A stretch of DNA of 64,000 nt from Nocardia thailandica NBRC 100428 (GTDB lineage: Bacteria; Actinomycetota; Actinomycetes; Mycobacteriales; Mycobacteriaceae): contig NZ_BAGK01000311.1 of assembly GCF_000308795.1 (NCBI RefSeq), positions 1 through 64,000 of the forward strand, read 5' to 3'. The position numbers and the translations under genes are program-made. How positions within the stretch are numbered: the first letter of the stretch is position 1; each line of letters opens with the position of its first letter. Under the pieces are notes generated by a model. The model had not been told where the DNA came from and ran no database searches. It was given only the letters and a program-made list of their open reading frames with translations. This document shows, piece by piece, positions 49,768-58,924 of this stretch.

Positions 49768-51936
49768 ATGACCAGCGATCACCTACGCCCCGGCACCAAC
49801 CCATCCACCGCCCACACCGACGAACACGGCGGCCACGGCCCTGATCACCACGAAGCCACGCACCCGAAACCCGAACACCACGGGCACACCACCACCTCCC
49901 GCCACGATCACAGTGCGCCTGCACTCGAGCACGGCACCCACAATGATCACGCGGGGCACGCGGGCCACGGCGATCACGTCGCGATGTTCCGGCGGCTGTT
50001 CTGGGTGATGCTCGCCTTGGCCGTGCCGGTCGTCGCCGCGGACATGATGTTCGCCGACCTCGTCGGCTACACCGTGCCCGCCGGGTTGCAGTGGGTGTCC
50101 CCGGTGCTGGGCACCGTGATGTTCTTCTGGGGCGGGCGCCCCTTCCTGACCGGGGCGGTCAGCGAGATCCGTGCCCGCCAGCCCGGGATGATGCTGCTGA
50201 TCGCACTGGCGATCACCGTGGCCTTCGCCGCCTCCTGGGGCTCGACGATCGGCCTGCTGGCCCACGAGCTCGACTACTGGTGGGAACTGGCGCTGCTGAT
50301 CGTGATCATGCTGCTCGGCCACTGGATCGAGATGCGTTCCCTCGGCCAAGCCTCCAGCGCGCTGGAGTCGCTGGCCGCGCTGCTGCCCGACGAAGCCGAG
50401 CGCCTCGGTGACGACGGGACCACTGCCACCGTGCCGGTCGGTGATCTGCGTACCGGTGATCTGGTCGTCGTCCGGCCGGGCGGGCGAGTGCCCGCTGACG
50501 GCAGCGTCGAGACCGGTAGCGCCGACGTCGACGAATCCATGATCACCGGTGAATCCCGGCCGGTACGTCGCGGCCTCGGCGATCGGGTCGTCGCCGGCAC
50601 CGTCACCACCGACTCCGCGTTGCGAGTACGGATCACCGCGGTTGGCTCCGACACCGCCCTGGCTGGAATCCAACGTCTGGTCGCCGAGGCGCAGAACTCC
50701 ACCTCCCGCGCCCAGGTGCTCGCCGACCGCGCCGCGGCGTGGCTGTTCTGGTTCGCTTCCGGCGCCGCGGTCATTACAGCGATCACCTGGCTGCTGCTCG
50801 GACAGCCCGAATCCGCGGTCACCCGCACCATCACCGTGCTCGTCATCGCCTGCCCCCACGCGCTGGGGCTGGCCATCCCGCTGGTGGTGTCGATCGCCAC
50901 CGAACGCGCCGCCAAAGCCGGTGTACTGATCACCGACCGCCGCGCCCTGGAAACCATGCGCACCGTCGATGCGATCCTGTTCGACAAGACCGGTACCCTC
51001 ACCCGCGGCGAACCCGCCGTCGTCGCCACCACCTCGACCCAGACAGGCATCGGCGACGACGAAGTCCTGGCCTTGGCCGCGGCCGCAGAATCCGACAGCG
51101 AACACCCTCTCGGCCGCGCCATCGTCAACACCGCCACCGAACGCGGCATCATCATTCCCACGGCTACAGACTTCACCGCCCAGAACGGTGTCGGTGTCAC
51201 CGCCACGATCGAGGGCAAGAAGGTCAGCGTCGGTGGCCCCGCGATGCTCGACCAGCACAATCTCGACCCAGCGCCCGCCGCGGCCGAATGGTCCGCGCAG
51301 GGATCGACCGTGCTGCATGTGCTCCGCGACGGTGAGCTCCTCGGCGCCCTGGCTCTGGCCGACGAGATCCGCCCCGAATCCGCCCAGACCATCAAAGCCC
51401 TACACGCTCGCGGCATCCACGTCGCCATGATCACCGGCGACGCCGAGCCCGTCGCCCGCACCGTCGCCGCCCAACTCGGCATCGACGAAGTCTTCGCCGG
51501 CGTCCTGCCCCAGGACAAAGGCGCCAAAGTCCAAGCCCTCCAAGACGCCGGGCACACCGTGGCAATGGTCGGTGACGGCGTCAACGACGCCCCCGCACTC
51601 GCCAGAGCCGACGTCGGCATCGCGATCGGCGCAGGCACCGACGTCGCCATCGCCTCGGCCGGAGTCGTCCTCGCCTCCGACGACCCCCGCGCTGTGCTGT
51701 CGGTCATCAAGCTGTCCCACGCCACCTACCGCAAGATGATCCAGAACCTTGTCTGGGCCGCCGGATACAACATCATCGCCGTGCCCCTGGCCGCGGGAGT
51801 GCTTTCGCCCTGGGGCATCACACTGCCGATGGAAGTCGGTGCCCTGCTGATGTCGGCCTCCACCGTCGTCGTCGCGGTCAACGCCCAACTGCTCCGCCGA
51901 CTGGACCTGAGCCCCGACGCGGTGCTAGCCGACTAA
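49768..51936 (+). CDS. copB: CopB-type P1B-ATPase
   Basis: The 722-residue ATPase has a His-rich N-terminus (about residues 13-70, e.g. EHHGHTTTSRHDH), eight helices, TGES, the CPH membrane motif (VIACPHALG), DKTGT, SEHPLG and GDGVND. CPH and His-rich N-termini mark CopB-type pumps exporting copper (Cu(II) or Cu(I), depending on the member). AAAGGA precedes the ATG at 49768. It follows blaI-2 in the same direction and completes the set with CopA. Its 3' end overlaps a blaI relic on the other strand. Confidence 0.94.
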   Translation: MTSDHLRPGTNPSTAHTDEHGGHGPDHHEATHPKPEHHGHTTTSRHDHSAPALEHGTHNDHAGHAGHGDHVAMFRRLFWVMLALAVPVVAADMMFADLVGYTVPAGLQWVSPVLGTVMFFWGGRPFLTGAVSEIRARQPGMMLLIALAITVAFAASWGSTIGLLAHELDYWWELALLIVIMLLGHWIEMRSLGQASSALESLAALLPDEAERLGDDGTTATVPVGDLRTGDLVVVRPGGRVPADGSVETGSADVDESMITGESRPVRRGLGDRVVAGTVTTDSALRVRITAVGSDTALAGIQRLVAEAQNSTSRAQVLADRAAAWLFWFASGAAVITAITWLLLGQPESAVTRTITVLVIACPHALGLAIPLVVSIATERAAKAGVLITDRRALETMRTVDAILFDKTGTLTRGEPAVVATTSTQTGIGDDEVLALAAAAESDSEHPLGRAIVNTATERGIIIPTATDFTAQNGVGVTATIEGKKVSVGGPAMLDQHNLDPAPAAAEWSAQGSTVLHVLRDGELLGALALADEIRPESAQTIKALHARGIHVAMITGDAEPVARTVAAQLGIDEVFAGVLPQDKGAKVQALQDAGHTVAMVGDGVNDAPALARADVGIAIGAGTDVAIASAGVVLASDDPRAVLSVIKLSHATYRKMIQNLVWAAGYNIIAVPLAAGVLSPWGITLPMEVGALLMSASTVVVAVNAQLLRRLDLSPDAVLAD

Positions 51937-52126
51937 GGCGAGTCGCTTCAGGTAGAGCCATCCCTCGCGGTGCCGGTTGTCCATCGTCTTCATGCCGGAC
52001 GTGTAGACGATCTTCTCGGTCACCAAGCAAGTCGCCGTACACCTGCCGGAGCGATGGTGTCGTCGGCTGACCAGACACCATCCATCACAACCGCTTCCAG
52101 TTCCCCGAAACGGTGCCCATCGTCGC
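51925..52126 (-). pseudogene. BlaI/CopY repressor remnant
   Basis: Two frames together give FGELEAVVMDGVWSADD and then, after a frameshift, VTEKIVYTSGMKTMDNRHREGW and YLKR, clearly homologous to the intact BlaI proteins. The C-terminal half is lost and a stop overlaps the copB end. A half-preserved operator-like dyad (52178-52201) lies where its promoter would be. Confidence 0.8.
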
Positions 52127-52177
52127 TCTCCCGACCGACATGCCGACGGCTCGCAGACCGGCAGTATCCAGTGCACA

Positions 52178-52201
52178 TACTATTTCTCTACGTATTAGAG
52201 G
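52178..52201 (-). promoter_or_regulatory. decayed BlaI-type operator
   Basis: TACTATTTCT-ctac-GTATTAGAGG keeps one good arm of the consensus. It belongs to the blaI remnant. Confidence 0.4.
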
Positions 52202-52225
52202 CCGGAAACTGGACTGCCGGTCCCA

Positions 52226-52879
52226 CTACTCGGCCGACCGATACCGCTGCCAAGACTGAGCGCAGACAGCCCATAGATCGTGATCGCGGCGTCTACCGCC
52301 GACGCTGAGATAGCTGACCATCGTGCCTTCACGCACCAACCCGATCCGGCGGACCAATCGACTCGAGTTGACATTGTCCACATCTATCGGCGCGGTGACG
52401 CGCGCCAGGTTCAATTCATCGAAGGCGTACCCGACGATCAGACGCCCCGCCGCCGCACCGATGCCGCGCCCGGCCAGTCGCGAGTCGACCCAGATACTGA
52501 GTTCGCCACGCTTGTCGTGAGGCTGTATCCACAGGTCACATTGCCCCGCGAATCGGCCGCCGACCTCGATGACAGTACGCAGGATCCGGCCGGCCTTCGC
52601 CTCCGACCTCGCCCATAACCACTCCTGAATCCACACCCGCTCGCTGTGGCGCGTATCCCAGCTCCGATCGTCGGTCAGCCAGAACGGCTCGATCGCCGAA
52701 CGGTCGGCGATTCGGATCGCACGCCAGGTAGACGCGTCGGACAGTCGCGGAGGGCGCAGGATCACCGGCTCACCGCCGGAGGTTCGGCCGACAAGAGTGA
52801 CGCGACGCGGCGTGCGTAGGGAGGTGAACACGGGACGGAGTACACGCGATGCGCCGTAGCGCGCCACCGCGACCACCAT
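52226..52879 (-). CDS. RimJ/RimL-like GNAT acetyltransferase
   Basis: The 217-residue protein has the acetyl-CoA motif SRLAGRGIGAAAGRLIVGY and the RimJ pattern LRPPRLSDASTWRAIRIAD and LARVTAPIDVDNVNSSRLV. These enzymes acetylate protein N-termini or small amines. The ATG at 52879 gives the typical family length; longer in-frame starts add non-family sequence. A TACTAA-N5-TTAGTA dyad lies about 130 bases upstream. Confidence 0.82.
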   Translation of the reverse strand: MVVAVARYGASRVLRPVFTSLRTPRRVTLVGRTSGGEPVILRPPRLSDASTWRAIRIADRSAIEPFWLTDDRSWDTRHSERVWIQEWLWARSEAKAGRILRTVIEVGGRFAGQCDLWIQPHDKRGELSIWVDSRLAGRGIGAAAGRLIVGYAFDELNLARVTAPIDVDNVNSSRLVRRIGLVREGTMVSYLSVGGRRRDHDLWAVCAQSWQRYRSAE

Positions 52880-53009
52880 CACGAACCCCGGGCTACACCT
52901 CGACACGACGCTCCGACGAAAGCTGCCCGCCCGCACTCCTGTTTGAGCTGGCACCCCGTCGGAAGTTACAGATGCGGGACGCCGACTCACGCGAACCTTC
53001 CGGTTGATC

Positions 53010-53026
53010 TACTAAGTAGCTTAGTA
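53010..53026. promoter_or_regulatory. TACTAA-N5-TTAGTA dyad
   Basis: A perfect 6-base inverted repeat in an AT-rich patch. It resembles BlaI operators in its TACTA ends, but the spacing differs, so a different regulator is possible. Confidence 0.3.
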
Positions 53027-53721
53027 TTTAGCCGGTTATTCGCGTCCTTGTCAACGCATCGCCAATGGAGGGGCGGTCGACGCGACCGCTACCGTTCTTC
53101 GTCCGCGAGGGAGTATGGGGCGACCACCGGGCGGCATCACCGACGGCGAGCTGCGCTCGCAGCGCTGGGCCGACGCCGAGCAACAGCCCGCCGGCTACGG
53201 AGCCGCCGATCGACCCGGCGGCCATGACAAGCACGAATCGGGTATTGGCGCGCAGGATCTGGAAGCTGGCATCGCGGCTGCAGAAGGAAAGGCGACAGTA
53301 TGGTCGGCGGCGAAACCATCAGCGATTGCTGGTAGTCGGCGTGTTCACTTGAAATTGTGCAGTGAAGCTGGCGATATGCTGATGAGGTGCAGATGCCGCC
53401 GCTGATGCTGGCGTCGTCCGGGCCGGCCCCGGCCGACGGATCTCGCTGGGCGGTGGAGTGGAAGTGGGACGGTGCCCTTCTCTGAACTTCGCAAGTCCAG
53501 GTAGCTTCAGCTCGCTGGCGACGGCGTGCACAGCTACTCGAGAATCGTTCGTAGCCCAGGCAGAGTCCTGTCCGGCGCGAAGACCAGTCGGCTGGCGCGG
53601 TTGTCGAGCACAGCCCCGACGATGATCACCCTGGACCCGCGAATGTCCGAAGCGAGGTAGCGCAGCTCGGCGTTGTGTGCGGGCGTGGCCCGAATCTGCC
53701 CACATCGGCAGAGGTCGGAAG
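53027..53721. other. remnant-rich interval
   Basis: No intact gene is recognised over nearly 700 bases. It holds a DNA-ligase N-terminal fragment (53393-53485) and a minus-strand frame (about 53530-53690) that reads like the 3' end of a protein (SDIRGSRVIIVGAVLDNRAS). Confidence 0.5.
53393..53485 (+). pseudogene. truncated ATP-dependent DNA ligase (LigC/LigD type)
   Basis: The 30-codon frame MPPLMLASSGPAPADGSRWA plus VEWKWDGALL and a stop matches the N-terminus of actinobacterial ATP-dependent ligases, where the following residues should hold the nucleotidyl-lysine motif (EWKWDG is the usual start of motif I). The rest is gone. Confidence 0.6.
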
Positions 53722-54189
53722 TCAGCAGGTGGGTGCGATGCCGTGGAGCCGCCCGACGACGACGTCCAGCGTTTGGAAGAAGCTCTGGACCTGGTCTCGG
53801 GTCAGTCCGTCGAGAAGAGCCGCTGCCATCTCGTTGCGTTGTGTTCGTAGTGTTTCGGCGAAGGTAGCGCCGTGATGGGTGAGTGTCACCAGGGTGGGGC
53901 GACGGTCACTGGGGTGGGGCCGGCGTTCGATGTAGCCGTCGGTGGCGAGCCCGTCGAGCAGGCCGGTGACGTTGCGAGGAGTGACACCGAGGAGGTCAGC
54001 GAGGGCGCGTTGGGTGAGTGGTCCGTGGTGATGCAGCTGCCACAGCAGCCGTGCGCGTGCCTGGGTGAGTCCGCGTTCGGCCATGCCGCGTTCCATCATC
54101 GCGCCGAGGACTTCGGTCAGCTCGAACAGTTTGTCGGTCGCGGCACTAGCGGCAGCCTGCCGGTCGGCGTTATCGTGAAGTGACTTCAC
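53722..54189 (-). CDS. MarR-family regulator
   Basis: The 155-residue winged-helix protein has LTQRALADLLGVTPRNVTGL and the wing IERRPHPSDRRPTLVTLT. The GTG start lies inside a 21-base palindrome (GTGAAGT-G-ACTTCAC core), so the protein probably represses itself and the divergent methyltransferase gene. Ligand unknown. Confidence 0.9.
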   Translation of the reverse strand: MKSLHDNADRQAAASAATDKLFELTEVLGAMMERGMAERGLTQARARLLWQLHHHGPLTQRALADLLGVTPRNVTGLLDGLATDGYIERRPHPSDRRPTLVTLTHHGATFAETLRTQRNEMAAALLDGLTRDQVQSFFQTLDVVVGRLHGIAPTC

Positions 54190-54192
54190 TAT
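54172..54192. promoter_or_regulatory. MarR operator overlapping its own start codon
   Basis: ATcGTGAAGT-g-ACTTCACtAT: a 7-base perfect dyad with one mismatched pair and two further matching pairs outside. Confidence 0.6.
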
Positions 54193-54255
54193 GTATTGAC
54201 CTCCTTACTGTGAGTGTAAGCGAGGCCGTGCCGAACAGCAGGGAGGTGGGCACGA

Positions 54256-54908
54256 ATGCCACCGCAGCAGCGACCATTCTTCGCCCGGTTCTGTCTGAGC
54301 CTGGCCGGGCCCGGGCTGGAACGGGCCGGCATAGGCCAGTTCCGCAGCCGCCTCGCCCAGGGGTTGACCGGCGACATCCTCGAGGTCGGGGTCGGTCCTG
54401 GCGCGAACTTCGAGTTCTATCCGTCGACAGTGACCAAGTTGGTGGCGCTGGAACCGGAACCATTGCTGCGTCGCCGGGCCGAACAGCTCGCGGCGGCCGC
54501 GCCGATCGCCGTCGAGGTCGTCGACGGCGTCGCTGACCGGATCGACGCCGAGGATGCATCGTTCGACGCAGTCGTGGTGAGCCTGGTGCTGTGCTCGGTG
54601 CCCGACCAGCGCGCCGCCCTGGCCGAGATCACCCGGGTCCTCAAGCCGGGCGGAACCCTGCGGCTCTTCGAGCATGTGCGCTCGGAATCGGCGCGGATGC
54701 GGCGAGTGCAACGCGCCCTCGACGCCACCGTCTGGCCGCTGTTCAACGGCGCTGCCACGCCGGTCGCGACACCCTGGGAGCGCTCGAGGGCGCCGGGTTC
54801 GCCATCACCGACCTCGAACGGCTCCGGTTCCCCGACACCGCCTTCCCGTTCCCTGCCGCGGAGCACGTTCTCGCTACCGCGGCCGCGCCTGATCGGCGGC
54901 CGTCGTGA
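54256..54908 (+). pseudogene. SAM-dependent methyltransferase with a frameshift
   Basis: The first 165 or so codons read as a class I methyltransferase (ILEVGVGPGANFEFY motif I, SFDAVVVSLVLCSVPDQ, LKPGGTLRLFEHVRSE). At about 54750 the homology moves to another frame (CHAGRDTLGALEGAGFAITD then LERLRFPDTAFPF) and ends at 54908. A single missing base would restore one protein of about 217 residues. It is either a real mutation or a sequencing error. The GerW-like gene starts in an overlap with this restored stop, supporting the restored frame. Confidence 0.75.
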
Positions 54909-55330
54909 ACCGCCCCGGCACTGCCATGGATCCGGAAACCGAGCAGGGCGCTGCGAGGACCTCGGTGCAGCTACTGGAACGGATGATCGACAAGCTGAAC
55001 GGGTCTGCCCGCACGACAACAGTTTTCGGAACACCGATCACAACCGGAGCGGTCACGGTGATCCCCGTCGCCCGCGCGGGATTCGGTTTCGGCGGCGGCC
55101 TCGGGCGCGAATCGAGCGCCGACAAACTCGGCGAGGGCGGAGGCGGAGGCGGAGGCATGGATGTGCGGCCGTTGGGCTTCATCGAGCTCCGCGACGGGGC
55201 CGCGCGCTACCGCCCGATCCGCGACCCGTGGGTCGACGTCGTCGTCCCGCTGGCGGCCATCGCCGCCGGGGTGAGCGTGCCGCGGCTGATTCGTGCCGCC
55301 GTGCGGCTGAGCCGAGCCCGGCGCCACTGA
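54905..55330 (+). CDS. GerW/YtfJ-family protein
   Basis: The 141-residue protein has the GerW pattern TVFGTPITTGAVTVIPVARA, then GFGFGGGLG and a poly-Gly linker, then the domain end (DVRPLGFIEL) and a C-terminal hydrophobic helix. The family was named in spore formers but is widespread in actinobacteria with unknown role. The GTG start overlaps the restored stop of the methyltransferase. Confidence 0.82.
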   Translation: MNRPGTAMDPETEQGAARTSVQLLERMIDKLNGSARTTTVFGTPITTGAVTVIPVARAGFGFGGGLGRESSADKLGEGGGGGGGMDVRPLGFIELRDGAARYRPIRDPWVDVVVPLAAIAAGVSVPRLIRAAVRLSRARRH

Positions 55331-55358
55331 GCACCGCCCTGCTGGCCTGGCGCGGAGA

Positions 55359-56030
55359 TCAGGCGGATGCCGCGGTGAGGGGAAGTTCGGCCAGGCGCCA
55401 TTCGAGCATGCCGTCGTGGAGGCGGATTGCGCGACGGCCGTGGTCGGTGAGCAGCCGCACCGCGTCGTAGGCCAGCACGCAGTACTCGCCACGGCAGTAG
55501 ACGACGATTTCGCTGTCGGGGGGCAGTTCGGCGATGCGCTCGGCGAGCTGGTCGACCGGGATGTTGACCGCAGCGGGAATGTGGCCGGCCTGATACTCCG
55601 GCGTGGGGCGCACGTCGAGCACGACGAGGTCGCCGGATGCTGCGCGGGTCAGCAGTTCCTCGCGGGTCATCTCCAGCCCGTCGGCAGGACCGAGGTAGGA
55701 CTGGCGGGCCGGTGCCACGGCGGGCTGGTGGGCCTCGGCGACCTTGCGCAGCAACGCGAACAGCTGCGCGACGTCCTCGCCGGCGAGGCTGTAGTGGATG
55801 CGCACACCCTCGCGGCGGGTGGCGACGAATCCGGCCTGCTTGAGCGTTTGCAGGTGCGCCGAGGCTGTCGTGAGGTTCAGTCCGGCGGCCGCGGCGAGCG
55901 ATTCGACGGTCCGCTCGCCCTGGGCCAGCAGATCCAGCAACTCGAGCCGCTTTCCGCTGGCGAGGGCCTTGCCGCTCGCAGCGAACGCCTCGTACAGCGC
56001 CGCTTTGGCGGCGGGACGGTCAGCACTCAC
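55359..56030 (-). CDS. ArsR-type regulator with rhodanese domain (persulfide-sensor type)
   Basis: The 223-residue protein has an ArsR winged helix (ASGKRLELLDLLAQGERTVE, TTASAHLQTLKQAGFV) in the first 100 residues. A rhodanese domain follows with the active-site loop VVYCRGEYC. HTH-rhodanese regulators of this type occur in mycobacteria. The catalytic Cys could sense persulfide. GTG 56030 has GGAGGA close upstream; the ATG at 56045 lies in the operator. Three ATTCCA-N8-TGGAAT dyads lie in the divergent promoter region facing the persulfide dioxygenase. Confidence 0.88.
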   Translation of the reverse strand: MSADRPAAKAALYEAFAASGKALASGKRLELLDLLAQGERTVESLAAAAGLNLTTASAHLQTLKQAGFVATRREGVRIHYSLAGEDVAQLFALLRKVAEAHQPAVAPARQSYLGPADGLEMTREELLTRAASGDLVVLDVRPTPEYQAGHIPAAVNIPVDQLAERIAELPPDSEIVVYCRGEYCVLAYDAVRLLTDHGRRAIRLHDGMLEWRLAELPLTAASA

Positions 56031-56034
56031 GACT

Positions 56035-56150
56035 CCTCCAATCATTTGTGGAATAGGGTACCCGCCTGGTGGTGGGGCGGATCGCCGCAGGCTGGTTGTC
56101 TTCCATGAAACGGTGGAATAGTCTCATAATATTCCATGGTTCATTGGAAT
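56035..56150. promoter_or_regulatory. three ArsR-type operators in the divergent promoter
   Basis: CCTCCA-N8-TGGAAT (56035-56054), TTCCA-N8-TGGAAT (56101-56119) and ATTCCA-N8-TGGAAT (56131-56150). The spacing is identical in all three and again in a fourth copy at 61114-61133. Confidence 0.75.
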
Positions 56151-56188
56151 ACTATCCGTGGCTGATCCGGCGACCCAGGAGTTACGCG

Positions 56189-57553
56189 ATGCCGACCGAC
56201 TTCACCCTCATCCCCGTCATCGACGAAGGGCTGGGCAACTCGACCTACCTACTCGACCTCGGCGACGGGCGCGCGCTGGTTCTGGACCCCGAGCGAGACG
56301 TCCGCGAAGTGCGCGCCGAAGCGCAACGCCGTGGGCTCCGGATCGCCTACGCGGTGGAAACCCACCTGCACGCCGACTTCATCTCCGGAGTCCGCGAACT
56401 GTCCGAAACCGACGGCGCGGCTGTCATCGCCCCCGACGTCGGCCCCCGCGGGTTCGCGGTGACCGCGCTCGGGGACGGGGATACCGTAGCGATCGGGAAT
56501 TTCATCCTGGAAGCCCTGGCCACGCCAGGACACTCCCCTGAGCACCTGTCGTACCTGCTGCGCGAGGGTGACCAGCTCAAGGGTGTGTTCACCGGCGGCT
56601 CGCTGATGGTCGGCACCGCCGGACGCACCGACCTGGTCAGCCCCGACCAGACCATTCCGCTGGCCCGCGCCCAGTACCACTCGCTCCAGCGGCTGATGGA
56701 ATTGCCCGACGACACCCCGGTCTGGCCCACCCACGGCGCCGGTTCGTTCTGCTCGGCGGCCACCGGCACCGAACGGGTCTCCACCATCGGGCGCGAGCGC
56801 GCGACCAACCCGCTGTTGCAGGTCGACGGTGAGGACGCGTTCGTCGAGGCGCTGCTCGCCTCGCTGGGAACCTTCCCCGACTACTTCCTGCGCCTCGGCG
56901 AGATCAACCACCACGGTCCCGCCGTCCTCGGCGCCGCACCCGCGCTGACGCCGCTGACCAACGACAAGGTCAGCGCGCTGATCGCCGACGGCGCGCAGGT
57001 CGTCGATGCTCGCCCAGCCGCCGATTTCGCCGCCGGACACATCCCGGGCGCACTGTCGATCACCCTGCGGCCGGTCTTCGCGACCTGGCTGGGCTGGCTC
57101 ACCGGCCCCGACCGGCCCGTGGTCATCGTCCGCGACGACTCCCAGGATGGTGTCGACATCGCCTGGGAGGCCGCGAAGGTCGGCTTCGACAGCCTCGCCG
57201 GTGAACTCGACGGCGGGATGAGCGCCTGGACCGGGCCGGTCGAGAAGGCGGCGTTGCTCGACGCGGACCAGCTGGCCGCGCATCCGGCCCCCACGGTGCT
57301 CGACATCCGCCAGCACGGCGAATACTTCGCCGGGCATGTTCCGGCCGCCCGCCACATCGAACTCGGTACCCTCGCCACGCATCTGAGCGAGGTCCCGGCC
57401 GGGCCGGTCGCGGTGATGTGCGGGCACGGCGAGCGCGCGATGACCGCGGCCAGCATCCTGGAACGCCACGGCCGCACCGACATCCGCATCCTGGAAGGCT
57501 CCCCGGCCGACTACGCCGCCGCGCTCGGCCAGCACCTGGCGGCCGGGGAATGA
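56189..57553 (+). CDS. CstB-like persulfide dioxygenase with two rhodanese domains
   Basis: The 454-residue protein has an N-terminal metallo-beta-lactamase fold of the persulfide dioxygenase type (ETHLHADFISG, TPGHSPEHLSYLL), then a rhodanese domain without active-site Cys (PVVIVRDDSQDG) and a C-terminal rhodanese with Cys (VAVMCGHGERA). This order and the inactive middle domain match CstB, which turns persulfides plus O2 into thiosulfate. The ATG at 56189 follows CCAGGAG. The MFS start overlaps its stop (ATGA). Thiosulfate produced here could serve CysK2. Confidence 0.9.
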   Translation: MPTDFTLIPVIDEGLGNSTYLLDLGDGRALVLDPERDVREVRAEAQRRGLRIAYAVETHLHADFISGVRELSETDGAAVIAPDVGPRGFAVTALGDGDTVAIGNFILEALATPGHSPEHLSYLLREGDQLKGVFTGGSLMVGTAGRTDLVSPDQTIPLARAQYHSLQRLMELPDDTPVWPTHGAGSFCSAATGTERVSTIGRERATNPLLQVDGEDAFVEALLASLGTFPDYFLRLGEINHHGPAVLGAAPALTPLTNDKVSALIADGAQVVDARPAADFAAGHIPGALSITLRPVFATWLGWLTGPDRPVVIVRDDSQDGVDIAWEAAKVGFDSLAGELDGGMSAWTGPVEKAALLDADQLAAHPAPTVLDIRQHGEYFAGHVPAARHIELGTLATHLSEVPAGPVAVMCGHGERAMTAASILERHGRTDIRILEGSPADYAAALGQHLAAGE

Positions 57554-58824
57554 GCCTGCGCTCGGGCGTGCGGACCCCGGTCCTGGGACTGCGCGAGAAC
57601 GCCGCCCAGTTCACCCTGCTCGTCGCGGTCAATGCCCTCGTCGGCGGCATGGTCGGACAACAACAGACCGTGCTACCGCTGCTGGCCGAATCCGAATTCG
57701 GGCTCACCGGTTACACGTTCATCTTCACCTACGTCGCCGCGTTCGGGATCACCAAAGCGATCGCGAACTACTTCGCCGGCACCTTCTCCGACCGCTACGG
57801 CCGCAAACCGGTCCTGCTGATCGGCTGGCTGTTCGCGATCCCGGTGCCGCTGATGTTGATCGCGGCTCCGAACTGGGGCTGGGTCGTGGCCGCGAACGTG
57901 CTGCTGGGCATCAATCAGGGCCTGACCTGGTCGACGACCGTGGTGATGAAGATCGACCTGGTCGGGCCGGACCGGCGCGGGTTGGCCATGGGCCTCAACG
58001 AAGCCGCCGGATACGGTGCCGTCGCGGTCAGCTCGCTGCTGGCCGGGTATCTCGCCGAGCACTTCGGTCTGCGCCCGGCCCCTTTCCTGCTCGGCTTGGC
58101 CTACACCGCCCTGGCTCTGGCGATCTCGGGCATTTTCATCCGCGAAACCCGCGAGTACGCCCACCTGGAAGCCGCCGGTCACACCCCTCGTGCGGACGGT
58201 CGCCACGATCACCTGCACGCGGACCTGACCGACCGCCAGATCCTGGTCGCGACCAGCCTGACCGAGCCTGCCCTGTCCTCGGCGAGTCACGCCGGGCTGG
58301 TCAACAACCTCAACTTCGGTCTGTCGTGGGGACTGTTCCCGCTGCTGTTCGCCACCGCCGACCTTTCGGTCGGCCAGATCGGATTGCTGTTCGCGCTCTA
58401 CCCCGGTGTGTGGGGTGCCGGACAACTCGTGACCGGCGCGTTGTCGGACAAGTGGGGACGCAAGCACCTCATTACCGGCGGCATGGCCCTGCAAGCCGGC
58501 GCGCTGGCGATCATCGCTGGCTCCGGCGGGTTCGCCGGATGGGCGGTGGGCGCGATCCTGCTCGGCGCGGGGACCGCCATGGTGTATCCGACCCTGCTCG
58601 CGGTGATCGGCGATGTCGCCCACCCACTGTGGCGGGGGCGCGCGGTCGGGGTCTACCGGGTTTGGCGCGACCTCGGCTACGCCGTCGGCGCCGTCCTCGG
58701 CGGCATCGTCGCCGACCTGCTCGGCCTGCACGCCGCGGTCTGGACCGCCGCCGCGGTCAGCGCGGCCGCCGCAGTGACCGTCGGCATCAGGATGTACGAA
58801 ACCCACCCTCCCGCACCTCGGTAA
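57550..58824 (+). CDS. MFS transporter coupled to persulfide dioxygenase
   Basis: The 424-residue, 12-helix MFS protein has GTFSDRYGRKP between TM2 and TM3 and a repeat GALSDKWGRKH in the second half. A His-containing cytosolic loop (DGRHDHLHADLTDRQ) sits in the middle. Its ATG overlaps the dioxygenase stop, so it probably moves a sulfur compound, for example thiosulfate or sulfite, but substrate is inferred from context alone. Confidence 0.85.
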   Translation: MSLRSGVRTPVLGLRENAAQFTLLVAVNALVGGMVGQQQTVLPLLAESEFGLTGYTFIFTYVAAFGITKAIANYFAGTFSDRYGRKPVLLIGWLFAIPVPLMLIAAPNWGWVVAANVLLGINQGLTWSTTVVMKIDLVGPDRRGLAMGLNEAAGYGAVAVSSLLAGYLAEHFGLRPAPFLLGLAYTALALAISGIFIRETREYAHLEAAGHTPRADGRHDHLHADLTDRQILVATSLTEPALSSASHAGLVNNLNFGLSWGLFPLLFATADLSVGQIGLLFALYPGVWGAGQLVTGALSDKWGRKHLITGGMALQAGALAIIAGSGGFAGWAVGAILLGAGTAMVYPTLLAVIGDVAHPLWRGRAVGVYRVWRDLGYAVGAVLGGIVADLLGLHAAVWTAAAVSAAAAVTVGIRMYETHPPAPR

Positions 58825-58924
58825 CCGGCCGGTCCATCCGAACCGACTGCCCTCGCCTGCCATCGCGCGGCGAGGGCGGCACCATATCGGCTCGAGGTCT
58901 TGCGCATCGCAATACGAAAGCGCA

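Noticed and set aside
49783..51318. 511-residue minus-strand open frame
   Set aside because: Antisense shadow of copB with Gly/Asp-rich composition typical of mirrored high-GC coding.
55141..55158. GGCGGA triplet run
   Set aside because: It encodes the poly-Gly linker normal for GerW-like proteins.
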